Shown here: in pieces, positions 42,542 to 51,419 of the stretch | Numbering within the stretch: position 1 is the stretch's first letter | Layout of the letters: the number at the start of each line of letters is the position of its first letter | DNA from: Stenotrophomonas sp. SAM-B | GTDB lineage: Bacteria > Pseudomonadota > Gammaproteobacteria > Xanthomonadales > Xanthomonadaceae | NCBI RefSeq assembly: GCF_013387485.1 | Contig: NZ_JABBXB010000002.1 | Span: 720,168 to 784,167, forward strand | DNA length: 64,000 bases | Direction: 5' to 3' | Position numbers and translations under genes: made by a program | Notes under the pieces: generated by a model | Seen by the model: only the letters and a program-made list of their open reading frames with translations | What the model was told of the DNA's origin: nothing | The model's database searches: none

Positions 42542-42796
42542 TCAGTGCTGCTTCGGCGGCGTCGGTCCACAACTGTCGCAGCCGCCACACGCACCACCGC
42601 CACCCGTGGCCGGTGGCGCGATCCTGCGGCCCAGTGCCTGCAGCCAGGCGGCGCGCTGAGGCTTGACCAGCCCCAGCGCGATCGCCCCGCGCGCCCGGCG
42701 CACGGTGCCCGGGAACTGCTTCTTCATCACCACCCACGCGCTGACCAGCACGGCCAGCGCGATCACGGCGTACTGCAGCAGCAGGCCGGTCTCCAT
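42542..42796 (-). CDS. Small Cys-rich membrane protein of the feo operon
   Basis: 84-residue protein with one N-terminal membrane helix (LLLQYAVIALAVLVSAWVVM), a basic middle (RRARGAIALGLVKPQ) and a Cys-rich end (GACGGCDSCGP). Its ATG overlaps the feoB stop by one base (TGATG). Small membrane proteins with such a Cys tail commonly accompany FeoB; they may bind ferrous iron near the channel, and this one replaces the usual FeoC. The exact function is not established. Confidence 0.78.
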   Translation of the reverse strand: METGLLLQYAVIALAVLVSAWVVMKKQFPGTVRRARGAIALGLVKPQRAAWLQALGRRIAPPATGGGGACGGCDSCGPTPPKQH

Positions 42797-44655
42797 CAGC
42801 CGCCGCCCAATGCCACGGTCACCTGGTAGGTGATCAGCGAGGCGATGTAGGCGGCCGCGAACAGATAGAACGTGGCAAAGCCCATCTGCTTCCACGAGTT
42901 GGTCTCGCGCTTGATCGTGGCCAGCGTGGAGATGCACATCGGGGCGTAGATGTACCAGACCAGCAGCGACAGCGCGGTGGCCAGCGACCAGCCATCGCTG
43001 ATCAGCGGCGTCAGTGCCTGGCTGGCCGCATCGTCATCGGCGGCTGACAGTGCGTACACCGTGGCCAGCGAGGCCACCGCCACTTCGCGCGCGGCCAGGC
43101 CCGGGATCAGCGCGATGCAGATCTGCCAGTTGAAGCCCAGCGGCGCGAAGAACACCGCCATCGCATGACCGATCTGGCCGGCGAAGCTGTAGTCGATCGC
43201 CGGCATGGTCGCGTTCTCCGGCGCCCCCGGGAACGACAGCAGGAACCACAGCAGGATGGTCAGCGCCAGGATGATGCCGCCCACGCGCTTGAGGAAGATC
43301 ATGCCGCGCTCGTACAGCCCGACCGCCAGATCACGCGGGTGCGGAATGCGGTAGGACGGCAGTTCCAGCATCAGCGGGTGCTCGCTCTTGTCGCGGCGCC
43401 ACTTCTTCATCGTCCAGGACATCAGCAGCGCGCTGACGATGCCGGCCGCGTACAGCCCGAACAGGACCAGGCCCTGCTGGTTGAACACGCCCCAGATCTG
43501 CTTCTGCGGGATGAAGGCGCCGATCAGCAGCGCATACACCGGCAGGCGCGCCGAACAGGTCATCAGCGGAGCGACCAGGATCGTGGCGAGCCGGTCGCGC
43601 GGGTCCTGGATGCTGCGGGTGGACATGATGCCCGGCACCGCGCAGGCGAAGCTGGACAGCAGCGGGATGAACGAGCGCCCGGACAGGCCGGCCGCGGCCA
43701 TCATGCAATCCAGCAGGAACGCGGCGCGCGGCAGATAGCCCGACTCCTCCAGCGCCAGGATGAAGGCGAACAGGATCAGGATCTGCGGCAGGAACACGAT
43801 CACGCCACCCACGCCGGCGATGATGCCGTCGGTGAGCAGGCTGTTGAGCGGGCCTTCCGGCAGCGCGCCCCCGATCCACCCACCCAGCGCAGCGGTGCCG
43901 GCCTCGATGAGGTCCATGACCGGGGTGGCCCAGGCGTAGACGGCCTGGAAGATCAGGAACATCACTACCGCCAGGGTCAGCAGCCCGAACACCGGGTGCA
44001 GCAGCCAGCGGTCCAGCGCGTCGTCGATCTTCGCCGTACGCGTGGGCATGCTCACCGAGGCGGAGAGGATGTCGCGCACCTGGGCGTGGTAATCGGTCTC
44101 GACTGCGGGCACCGCCACCGGCGCCTGCAGGTGCGGCACCATCGCATCCAGGCGCTCGACCAGCCTGGCCGCGCCGTTGCGGCGCACCGCCACGGTTTCG
44201 ACCACGGGCACGCCGAGCGCCTGTTCCAGCGCCTGGACGTCGATCTTGATGCCGCGGCGCTCGGCCGCATCCACCATGTTCAGCGCCACGATCATCGGCT
44301 TGCCCAGCTCACGCAGCTCCAGCGCGAATCGCAGGTGCAGGCGCAGGTTGGTCGCATCGATCACGCACAGCAGCACGTCCGGGGCGGTCTCGCCGGGGTA
44401 GAAGCCCCGGCACAGATCACGGGTGATCGCCTCGTCCAGGCTGGCCGGCTGCAGGCTGTAGGCGCCGGGCAGGTCGAGGACGGCGAACTCGCGGCCGGAC
44501 GGCGCACGCAGGCGGCCTTCCTTGCGCTCGACGGTCACGCCGGTGTAGTTGGCCACTTTCTGGCGGCTGCCGGTCAGCTGGTTGAACAGCGCGGTCTTGC
44601 CACTGTTGGGGTTGCCGACCAGGGCGATGCGCAGGGCGTTGGTCGCGGCGCTCAT
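42796..44655 (-). CDS. feoB: Ferrous iron transporter FeoB
   Basis: 619-residue inner-membrane ferrous iron transporter with an N-terminal G domain. G1 is GNPNSGKT at residues 14-21, followed by a switch-like GVTVERKEG and DLPGAYSLQ (G3); NMVDAAERRG is at the G4 position. The membrane part includes the Fe-site segments PLLSSFACAVPGIMSTR and PLMTCSARLPVYALL, with Cys-containing gate motifs as in E. coli FeoB. It is shorter than E. coli FeoB (773), as is usual for this family of bacteria. It overlaps feoA by four bases (ATGA). Confidence 0.97.
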   Translation of the reverse strand: MSAATNALRIALVGNPNSGKTALFNQLTGSRQKVANYTGVTVERKEGRLRAPSGREFAVLDLPGAYSLQPASLDEAITRDLCRGFYPGETAPDVLLCVIDATNLRLHLRFALELRELGKPMIVALNMVDAAERRGIKIDVQALEQALGVPVVETVAVRRNGAARLVERLDAMVPHLQAPVAVPAVETDYHAQVRDILSASVSMPTRTAKIDDALDRWLLHPVFGLLTLAVVMFLIFQAVYAWATPVMDLIEAGTAALGGWIGGALPEGPLNSLLTDGIIAGVGGVIVFLPQILILFAFILALEESGYLPRAAFLLDCMMAAAGLSGRSFIPLLSSFACAVPGIMSTRSIQDPRDRLATILVAPLMTCSARLPVYALLIGAFIPQKQIWGVFNQQGLVLFGLYAAGIVSALLMSWTMKKWRRDKSEHPLMLELPSYRIPHPRDLAVGLYERGMIFLKRVGGIILALTILLWFLLSFPGAPENATMPAIDYSFAGQIGHAMAVFFAPLGFNWQICIALIPGLAAREVAVASLATVYALSAADDDAASQALTPLISDGWSLATALSLLVWYIYAPMCISTLATIKRETNSWKQMGFATFYLFAAAYIASLITYQVTVALGGG

Positions 44656-44909
44656 GCGTTGGCCTCCCGCGCCTGCAATGCGGTGACCACGATACGGGCG
44701 GCCTCACTGCGGCGCAGCGCGAAGCGCGTGAACCCGACCTGCACCAGCAGCGGCTCGGCGCCGACCGGACCACGGGCGACCAGACGCACCTCTTCCCCTT
44801 TGACGAAGCCTAGCTCCTTCAGTCGGCGGGCGATCGCATCGTTTGCGTGTAGTTCCTGCACGGACTCCACCACGGCGGAGCTGTACAGCGCCAGATCGGA
44901 CAACGTCAC
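44652..44909 (-). CDS. feoA: Ferrous iron transport protein FeoA
   Basis: 85-residue SH3-like FeoA protein that supports FeoB. The typical motif is LGFVKGEEVRLVARGPVGAEPLLVQVGFTRFALRRSEAARI, split over the second half. It starts with GTG (44907-44909). The stop overlaps the feoB start as ATGA, so feoA, feoB and the small Cys-rich gene form one operon. Just upstream is a possible Fur site. Confidence 0.94.
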   Translation of the reverse strand: MTLSDLALYSSAVVESVQELHANDAIARRLKELGFVKGEEVRLVARGPVGAEPLLVQVGFTRFALRRSEAARIVVTALQAREANA

Positions 44910-44924
44910 GGAGCGCCTTCTCGA

Positions 44925-44942
44925 TGATAGGAATGGTTATCA
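44925..44942. promoter_or_regulatory. Possible Fur box upstream of feoA
   Basis: TGATA (44925-44929) and TATCA (44938-44942) form inverted half-sites in an AT-rich patch 15 bp before feoA. The spacing (18 bp overall) is three longer than the ideal Fur core, so a match is only partial, but iron control of feo by Fur is very common. Confidence 0.45.
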
Positions 44943-45023
44943 ATTGTACCATCGGCGCACCGCGTCATTGCCCGTGACCGATGGCCCGCTATGATCTGTA
45001 CATGTTATGGAGCAAGCCGACCC

Positions 45024-45812
45024 ATGAGTGATGCATTACGGATTGAACGCAGCGCCTCGGTGCTGACCCTGTGGCTGAACCGCCCGGCCCTGCACAACGC
45101 CTTCGACGCCTCGTTGATCGCCCAGCTGACGGCTGCCCTGGAGGCCGCCGGCCGCGACGACCACGTCCGCGCGGTGGTGCTCGCCGGCGAAGGCGCCTCG
45201 TTCTCGGCGGGCGCGGACATGCAGTGGATGCGTGGCATGGCCGCCGCCAGCGAGGAAGACAACCGCCAGGACTCCCTGGCGTTGGCCCGCCTGATGCGGA
45301 CCCTGGACGAGCTGCCCAAGCCGACCATTGCCCGCGTCCAGGGCGCCGCCTTCGGTGGCGGGGTCGGCCTGGTCGCCTGCTGCGACATCGCCATCGCCAG
45401 CACCAGCGCCCGCTTCGGGTTGACCGAAAGCCGCCTGGGCCTGCTGCCCGCGGTGATCTCGCCCTATGTCATCGATGCGATCGGACCCCGCCAGGCGCGG
45501 CGCTGGTTCGCCACCGGCGAGCATTTCGATGCCGAGACCGCCCTGCGCATCGGCCTGGTCCACCAGTTGATCGAGCCCGAGCGGATCGACGAGGCGGTCC
45601 AGCGCCAGCTTGGCCTGCTCGACAAGGCCGGCCCGGTGGCCTCGTCCTCGGCCAAGGATCTGGTCCGCCGGGTCGCGCTGGGCCGCGACCGCGACGCCAC
45701 CGACCGCGACAATGCGGCCTTGATCGCCCGCCTGCGGGTCTCGGCCGAAGGTCAGGAAGGCCTTGGGGCCTTCCTCGATAAACGCGCCCCGCATTGGGTC
45801 ACCCCGGACTGA
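45024..45812 (+). CDS. liuC: Enoyl-CoA hydratase, probably 3-methylglutaconyl-CoA hydratase
   Basis: 262-residue crotonase-family hydratase. Signature segments are SAGADMQWMRGM (oxyanion hole) and VQGAAFGGGVGLVACCDIAIAS, with the catalytic Glu in TESRLGLLP. Adjacent HMG-CoA lyase suggests it hydrates 3-methylglutaconyl-CoA in leucine and isovalerate breakdown; the other liu genes are not in this window, so the specific role is inferred. Start at the ATG 45024, after a promoter-like TATGAT about 30 bp upstream. A hairpin follows 25 bp after its stop. Confidence 0.78.
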   Translation: MSDALRIERSASVLTLWLNRPALHNAFDASLIAQLTAALEAAGRDDHVRAVVLAGEGASFSAGADMQWMRGMAAASEEDNRQDSLALARLMRTLDELPKPTIARVQGAAFGGGVGLVACCDIAIASTSARFGLTESRLGLLPAVISPYVIDAIGPRQARRWFATGEHFDAETALRIGLVHQLIEPERIDEAVQRQLGLLDKAGPVASSSAKDLVRRVALGRDRDATDRDNAALIARLRVSAEGQEGLGAFLDKRAPHWVTPD

Positions 45813-45836
45813 GCCCCAAGGCTGACCGCCTACGCC

Positions 45837-45868
45837 CGCGGGATGGCCGTTTTGTCGCCCATCCCGCG
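45837..45868 (+). terminator. Hairpin after liuC
   Basis: Perfect 10-bp stem CGCGGGATGG with CCATCCCGCG (45837-45846 and 45859-45868, 12-base loop); a short TTTT occurs about ten bases later. Possible terminator in the 180-bp gap to the HMG-CoA lyase gene. Confidence 0.35.
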
Positions 45869-45992
45869 TATCCCCTTTTCGTGGCCCGCCGGGGAACGTG
45901 GGCCGCCTTCCGTCTGACAGGAATCTCCGTGATCTCTACCCCGCTCCGTCCCCTGCTGGTCGTCCGTCGCTCCGTCCGCGGAGCGCTGGCCC

Positions 45993-46886
45993 ATGGATGA
46001 TTTCGTCCGCATCGTCGAGGTCGGCCCGCGCGACGGGCTGCAGAATGAAGCCCAGCCGGTGGCCACCGCCGACAAGATCGAGCTGATCCGCCAGCTCTCG
46101 CTCACCGGGCTGCGCACCATCGAGGCCACCAGCTTCGTCAGCCCGCGCTGGGTGCCGCAGCTGGCCGACGCCGCCGAGGTCTATACCGGGATCGACCGCC
46201 GTCCCGGCATCGACTACCCGGTGCTGGTGCCCAACGAACAGGGCTACGATCGTGCCCGCGCGGTGGGCGTCCAGGAAGTGGCGGTGTTCACCGCCGCCTC
46301 GGAGACGTTCAACCGGACCAATACCAACGCCGGCATCGAAGAGTCGCTGGCGCGCTTCGCTCCGATCCTGGAGCGGGCCAAGGCCGACGGGGTCAAGGTG
46401 CGTGGCTATGTGTCCACCGTGCTCGGTTGCCCGTACCAGGGCGAGGTCGCGGTGAGCGAGGTGGTGCGCGTCGCCCGTGCGCTGCACGGGATGGGCTGTT
46501 ACGAAATCTCGCTCGGCGACACGATCGGCGTCGGCACGCCGCGCAAGGCCCGCGCGATGCTCAAGGCCGTCGCCAGTGAGCTGCCGATGGCCGCGCTCGC
46601 CGTGCATTTCCACGATACCTATGGCCAAGCGCTGGCCAACATCGATGCCTGCCTGGAAGAAGGCGTGCGCGTGGTCGACTCGGCCGTCTCCGGCGCCGGT
46701 GGCTGCCCGTATGCCAAGGGCGCCAGCGGCAACGTCGCCAGCGAGGATGTCGTCTACATGCTGCACGGCATCGGCATGCGCACCGGCATCGATCTGCCGG
46801 CACTGGCCGCCACCGGGCGCTGGCTGGCCGCGCGCCTGGGGCGCGAGACCGGCAGCAAGGCCGGCAAGGCGCTGGCGACGACATGA
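45993..46886 (+). CDS. liuE: Hydroxymethylglutaryl-CoA lyase
   Basis: 297-residue HMG-CoA lyase that splits HMG-CoA into acetyl-CoA and acetoacetate, the last step of leucine breakdown. TIM-barrel marks: IVEVGPRDGLQNE with the catalytic Arg-Asp, ATSFVSPRWVPQLAD, SLGDTIGVGTP, HFHDTYGQALAN with metal-binding His, and the Cys loop GAGGCPYAKGASGNVA. The stop overlaps the start of the GGDEF-EAL gene by four bases (ATGA), which suggests that the signalling gene is expressed with it. Confidence 0.95.
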   Translation: MDDFVRIVEVGPRDGLQNEAQPVATADKIELIRQLSLTGLRTIEATSFVSPRWVPQLADAAEVYTGIDRRPGIDYPVLVPNEQGYDRARAVGVQEVAVFTAASETFNRTNTNAGIEESLARFAPILERAKADGVKVRGYVSTVLGCPYQGEVAVSEVVRVARALHGMGCYEISLGDTIGVGTPRKARAMLKAVASELPMAALAVHFHDTYGQALANIDACLEEGVRVVDSAVSGAGGCPYAKGASGNVASEDVVYMLHGIGMRTGIDLPALAATGRWLAARLGRETGSKAGKALATT

Positions 46887-49471
46887 AAAGCGGCGGCCGG
46901 CGCAAGGACGCTGCGGTCGGTGATCACCTCACCGCCCACGTCCACGCGCTGGCCGCCCTGGAACATGCACTGGCCCACTCGCCCGGCGAGCTGCGCGCAC
47001 TGCTGGAAAACGTCCAGCAGGCCCTGCAGGAAGCCATGGACGAGCGCCAGCTGGCCCTGCGTCGCTATGCCGCCCTGTTCGATGCGGTTCCCGACCCGGT
47101 CAGCATCCTCAGCGAAAGCGGCGTGGTGCTGGACCTCAACAAGGCCGGCGTGCGCGCCTACGGCCGCCCCCGCGAGGAGATCGTCGGCCAGCCGATCGAG
47201 TTGTTGAACCCCGACCTGCCCGGCGACCATCTGGACCCCGTCTGGGAGGCCCTGCACCGTGGCGAAACCTATGTCATCGAAGTCACCAACATGCGCGGCG
47301 ACGGCAGCCGGTTCCCCGTCGAGGTGCATTCGGCCGGCTTCGAGCACCAGGGCGAGCACTGCATCGTGGCGGTCGCCCGGGACCTGAGCAGCCGCTGGCA
47401 GGCCGAATCGCGCTACCGGCTGCTGATGGAGTCGATCGACAAGGGCGTGATCCTGTTCGACCGCCAGCTGCGCGTGGTCTCGGCCAACCCGGCCGCGCAC
47501 CGTATCCTCGGCACGGCCGGCAATGGCGGCAGCCTGCAGGCGATGCTGGCGCCGGAAGACTGGATCAGCGTGGACGAGCACGGACATCCGCTCACCCGCG
47601 AGCAGTGGCCGGCGAGCGTCTCGCTGCAGAGCGGCCGCATCGTGCGCAGCACCATCGTCGGCCTGTACCACCGCCCGCGCGGACGGATGATCTGGATCTC
47701 CACCACCAACGTGCCGGTGTACGGCAACGGGCGCGATGCACCGGACCATGTGTTCGCGCTGTTCAGTGACATCACCGAACTCAAACGGAACAACACCCTG
47801 TTCGACCGCGCACAGTCCTTGGCGCATATCGGCGGCTGGGAGTGGGATCGTGGCCTGCAGCGCCTGTACCTGACCGACGAGGCGACCCGCATCCTCGGCC
47901 AGGCGCTGCCGATGCGCGACATGGCCGAGCTGCTCGAATGCCTGCGCCTGGATGACCGTTCGCAGCTGCAGCAGGCACTGCTGGACGTGATCGACAAACA
48001 GGTCTCCTTCGAGTTGGAACTGCAGGGCCAGCGCAGCGACGGTCACTCGTTCTGGGTACGCATGATCGGCGAGGCCGAGGCCGGGGATGTGGATGCCGCG
48101 CGCATCGCCGGCACCGTGCAGGACATCACCGCGCGCAAGCAGGCCGAGGAGACGCTGCGCATCCAGGCGCGCACCGATCCCCTGACCGGGATCATGAATC
48201 GCGATGCGGTACTCAATGATCTGGCCACGCGCATGGCCAACCCGACGCACTGCCGGGTTGCCGTGCTGTACATCGATCTGGACCGGTTCAAGATCGTCAA
48301 CGATCTGCTCGGCCACAACGCCGGCGACGAACTGCTGATCGATGCCACCCGCCGCATCGCCACCGCGATCGGCACCGAAGGATTACTGGCGCGGTTCGGC
48401 GGCGACGAATTCCTGGTGGTCTGCGATACCCGCGACCAGGCCGACCAGCCCGAGCAGCTGGCCGAGGCGATCACCCGCGCCTTCAGCACGCCGTTCCGTT
48501 TCGGCGCCGACGAGTTTCCGGTGACCACCAGCATCGGCATCGCGCGCGCGCCGCAGGACGGACTGCGTCCGCAGCAGCTGATCCAGAATGCCGACATCGC
48601 CATGTACGACTGCAAGCGGCGCAGCCGCAACGGCTGGCAGGTATTCTCGCCCGAGCTGGCCCAGCGCCAGCACGATCGCCTGCAGATCGAGAGCCGCCTG
48701 CACCGCGCGCTGGACGACGATGAGTTCCATCTGGTGTACCAGCCGCAGGTCAACCTGCACAGCGGCCAGCTGATCGCCGCCGAGGCACTGATCCGCTGGC
48801 GCAACACCCAGCTGGGCGAGCTGCGCCCGGATATCTTCATCGGCCATGCCGAGAACACTGGCGACATCGTCCGGATCGGCCTGTGGGTGCTCCGCGAGGC
48901 CTGCCAGCAGGTACGCCGCTGGCAGGACGACGGGCTCGGCATCGTACGGGTGGCGGTCAACGTCTCCTACCGGCAGTTCGTCGGCGAGGACCTGGCCCGG
49001 CACGTGCGCGCGGTGCTGGATGAGTTCCACCTGCCCGGCAGCGCGCTGGAACTGGAATTCACCGAACGGGTGTTGATCGAGGACGCACCGGACACCCTGC
49101 GCACCTTCGCGCGGCTGCGCGAGATGGGCGTGCTGCTCACCATCGACGACTTCGGCGAAGGCTACAGCGCACTGAACTACCTCCGCCGGCTGCCGATCCA
49201 CGGGCTCAAACTGAGCCAGCTGTTCGTGGAGGGGGTCCCGGGCAACCGCTCGGATGTGGCCGTTTGCGAAGCCGTCTGCGGGATCGCCCGCAGCCTCGGG
49301 CTGGGACTGGTGGCCGAGGGCATCGAATCGGAGGCCCAGCGCCAGTTCCTGCAGACCCTGGGGGTGTCGGTCGGCCAGGGCTTCCTGTTCGCGCCGGGGC
49401 TGGCACCGGATGAGTTCGCCCGGCGGCTGGCGCTGCGCGCGAGGGTCGCCGTGGGCAGTGCACAACAGTGA
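46883..49471 (+). CDS. PAS-GGDEF-EAL cyclic di-GMP protein
   Basis: 862-residue cytoplasmic signalling protein. A helical start is followed by two or three PAS-like domains (about 55-430, e.g. SESGVVLDLNKAGVRAYG and DITELKRNNTLFDRAQ), then a GGDEF domain (GGDEF at 506-510) and an EAL domain (catalytic Glu at 634 in AEALIRWRN). The diguanylate-cyclase site is intact, but the inhibitory RxxD site nine residues upstream is missing. The EAL site keeps NVSYRQF, ELEFTERVL, IDDFGEGYSALNY and VAEGIESEAQ; the usual KID is KLS. It may therefore make, break or merely sense c-di-GMP. No membrane segment is seen. Confidence 0.9.
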   Translation: MKSGGRRKDAAVGDHLTAHVHALAALEHALAHSPGELRALLENVQQALQEAMDERQLALRRYAALFDAVPDPVSILSESGVVLDLNKAGVRAYGRPREEIVGQPIELLNPDLPGDHLDPVWEALHRGETYVIEVTNMRGDGSRFPVEVHSAGFEHQGEHCIVAVARDLSSRWQAESRYRLLMESIDKGVILFDRQLRVVSANPAAHRILGTAGNGGSLQAMLAPEDWISVDEHGHPLTREQWPASVSLQSGRIVRSTIVGLYHRPRGRMIWISTTNVPVYGNGRDAPDHVFALFSDITELKRNNTLFDRAQSLAHIGGWEWDRGLQRLYLTDEATRILGQALPMRDMAELLECLRLDDRSQLQQALLDVIDKQVSFELELQGQRSDGHSFWVRMIGEAEAGDVDAARIAGTVQDITARKQAEETLRIQARTDPLTGIMNRDAVLNDLATRMANPTHCRVAVLYIDLDRFKIVNDLLGHNAGDELLIDATRRIATAIGTEGLLARFGGDEFLVVCDTRDQADQPEQLAEAITRAFSTPFRFGADEFPVTTSIGIARAPQDGLRPQQLIQNADIAMYDCKRRSRNGWQVFSPELAQRQHDRLQIESRLHRALDDDEFHLVYQPQVNLHSGQLIAAEALIRWRNTQLGELRPDIFIGHAENTGDIVRIGLWVLREACQQVRRWQDDGLGIVRVAVNVSYRQFVGEDLARHVRAVLDEFHLPGSALELEFTERVLIEDAPDTLRTFARLREMGVLLTIDDFGEGYSALNYLRRLPIHGLKLSQLFVEGVPGNRSDVAVCEAVCGIARSLGLGLVAEGIESEAQRQFLQTLGVSVGQGFLFAPGLAPDEFARRLALRARVAVGSAQQ

Positions 49472-49523
49472 TCGCGACCGCTTCCGTTAGAATCGGCGGT
49501 TCTTGAACCAGCGGGATCGTGCA

Positions 49524-50294
49524 ATGCAGCTGTCTTCTGTCCGCGCCGTCATCACCGGCGGTGTCTCCGGCCTTGGCTTGTCCGTGGCCCAGCACCTGGT
49601 CGCCCACGGCGCCAAGGTGGCCCTGTTCGATCTCAATGACGAGAAGGGTGCGGCGGCCGTGGCCGAACTGGGCCAGGCCAATGCGCGCTACTACAGCACC
49701 AACGTCAGCGATGAAGCCGCCGTGGCCGCGCAGATCGAGGCCGCCTGCGACTTCCTGGGCGGACTGAACGTGGCGGTCAACTGCGCCGGCATCCTCGGCG
49801 CCGGCCGCGTGCTGGGCAAAGAGGCGCCGATGCCGCTGGCCAACTTCCAGGGCACGGTGATGGTCAACCTGGTCGGCAGTTTCAACGTCGCCAAGGCCGC
49901 CGCCAACCGCATGCAGCACAACACCCCGGGCGAGGACGGCGAGCGCGGCGTGATCATCAACACCGCCAGCGTGGCCGCCTATGAAGGGCAGATCGGCCAG
50001 GCCGCCTATGCCGCCTCCAAGGGCGGCGTGGTCAGCATGACCCTGCCGATGGCCCGCGAGCTGTCGCGCTTCGGCATCCGCGTGATGACCATCGCCCCGG
50101 GCATCTTCTGGACCCCGATGGTCGACGGCATGCCGCCGGCCGTGCAGGAATCGCTGGCCGCCTCCATCCCATTCCCGCCGCGCCTGGGCAAGCCGGACGA
50201 CTTCGCCGGCCTGGTCGCCTACATCCTGGGCAACACCTATCTCAACGGCGAGACCATCCGCCTTGACGGCGCCGTGCGTCTGGCGCCGAAGTAA
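49524..50294 (+). CDS. Short-chain dehydrogenase, HSD10-like 3-hydroxyacyl-CoA dehydrogenase
   Basis: 256-residue classical SDR. The NAD-binding [15 protein letters not shown] is at the N-terminus, FDLNDEKG marks the NAD(H)-preferring acidic turn, then NCAGI and the catalytic [20 protein letters not shown] with Ser, Tyr and Lys. It closely resembles type-2 3-hydroxyacyl-CoA dehydrogenases that oxidise 2-methyl-3-hydroxybutyryl-CoA in isoleucine breakdown, which fits the nearby leucine genes; substrate is inferred. Start at 49524. Confidence 0.85.
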   Translation: MQLSSVRAVITGGVSGLGLSVAQHLVAHGAKVALFDLNDEKGAAAVAELGQANARYYSTNVSDEAAVAAQIEAACDFLGGLNVAVNCAGILGAGRVLGKEAPMPLANFQGTVMVNLVGSFNVAKAAANRMQHNTPGEDGERGVIINTASVAAYEGQIGQAAYAASKGGVVSMTLPMARELSRFGIRVMTIAPGIFWTPMVDGMPPAVQESLAASIPFPPRLGKPDDFAGLVAYILGNTYLNGETIRLDGAVRLAPK

Positions 50295-50362
50295 GCGAGC
50301 ACGCAACCCGCTGGGTGCCCGGTTCCGGCACCCGCCACCTCCACGAACCGACCTTCATTCCC

Positions 50363-50929
50363 ATGAAAGCCAGCGACATCAAGAAAGGCAACGTCGTCGA
50401 ATTCAACAACGGCGTCTACCAGATCCGCGACATCGAACGCAGCTCCCCGCAGGGCCGCGGCGGCAATGTCCGCTTCCGTTTCATCATGTACAGCGTGCCC
50501 GGCGGCAACAAGCTCGATTCCAGCTTCGATGCCGACGACAACCTGCCGGAAGTCGAACTGCTGCGCCGCCAGGCGACCTACTCGTACATGGACGGCGACG
50601 CCTTCGTCTTCCTGGACGACGAGGACTACACCCCGTACATGGTCGACGCGGACGTGCTCGGCGATGACGCCGGCTACATCACCGATGGCCTGACCGGCAT
50701 CTACGTGCAGGTGATCGACGAGACCCCGGTGGGCGTGCAGCTGCCGACCAGCGTGGTGCTGGAAGTGGTCGAGACCCCGCCGGAGCTCAAGGGCGGCACC
50801 GCCACCAAGCGCCCGAAGCCGGCCAAGCTCAGCACCGGCATCGAGATCATGGTGCCGGAGTACATCGCCAACGGCGAGCGCGTGCTGGTCAACACCACCA
50901 CCGGTGAATTCGCCGGCCGTGCCGACTAA
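50363..50929 (+). CDS. efpL: EF-P-like elongation factor EfpL (YeiP)
   Basis: 188-residue paralogue of elongation factor P. EfpL proteins relieve ribosome stalling at proline-containing motifs, with an unmodified arginine at the tip of domain I. The KOW-like domain starts [14 protein letters not shown], and the tip loop reads SSPQGRGGN with Arg32, where EF-P would carry the modified Lys. Domains II and III follow ([42 protein letters not shown]). Start at 50363 gives the normal length. A small lipoprotein gene overlaps its end. Confidence 0.92.
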   Translation: MKASDIKKGNVVEFNNGVYQIRDIERSSPQGRGGNVRFRFIMYSVPGGNKLDSSFDADDNLPEVELLRRQATYSYMDGDAFVFLDDEDYTPYMVDADVLGDDAGYITDGLTGIYVQVIDETPVGVQLPTSVVLEVVETPPELKGGTATKRPKPAKLSTGIEIMVPEYIANGERVLVNTTTGEFAGRAD

Positions 50930-51374
50930 GCGGTCGGCACCGACCGTCCTGCTCCTGCTGCTCGCGGCGTGCTCGCCGCGGGCAGTGGAGAGCGAAACGC
51001 TGGACCCCCAGGCCCCGGCAGCCGTCGATACCACCGGCAATGCGCGCTGCGACGTGCCTGCAGAGCTGTTCGTGGCCGAAGACATCCGCATGTACTGCGC
51101 GATGCCGGGCGACGTCCAGGCGTTCCTGGGCCGCGAAAGCGCCTGCCAGCACTTCGCCGGCGAAGAAGCCTACGACGAGGACCGCGCCCGCGAACTGGCG
51201 TATGCGATCCACGAGTACTGCGACGACCGCGCCGCGCTGTTCAATCAACTTCTGCAGCGCCATGCGGACAATTGCCTGGTGCACACCGAGCTGATGCTGC
51301 TCGGCACCCGCAACGAACTGGTCCTGGATACGCGCAGCCGCGCGCTGCCCAATCCCTGCCCGCGCGGCATGTGA
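50919..51374 (+). CDS. Small putative lipoprotein
   Basis: 151-residue protein with a lipoprotein signal (basic PTKR, then [10 protein letters not shown] with a lipobox ending in Cys). The mature part has several cysteines ([46 protein letters not shown]), consistent with disulfides in the periplasm. The GTG start at 50919 overlaps the end of efpL by 11 bases; a GTG 15 bases earlier is another option. Function not recognised. Confidence 0.68.
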   Translation: MPTKRSAPTVLLLLLAACSPRAVESETLDPQAPAAVDTTGNARCDVPAELFVAEDIRMYCAMPGDVQAFLGRESACQHFAGEEAYDEDRARELAYAIHEYCDDRAALFNQLLQRHADNCLVHTELMLLGTRNELVLDTRSRALPNPCPRGM

Positions 51375-51419
51375 TGCCTTACCGGACGCGCACACGCGCA
51401 TCCGGTGACGACGGATCGA

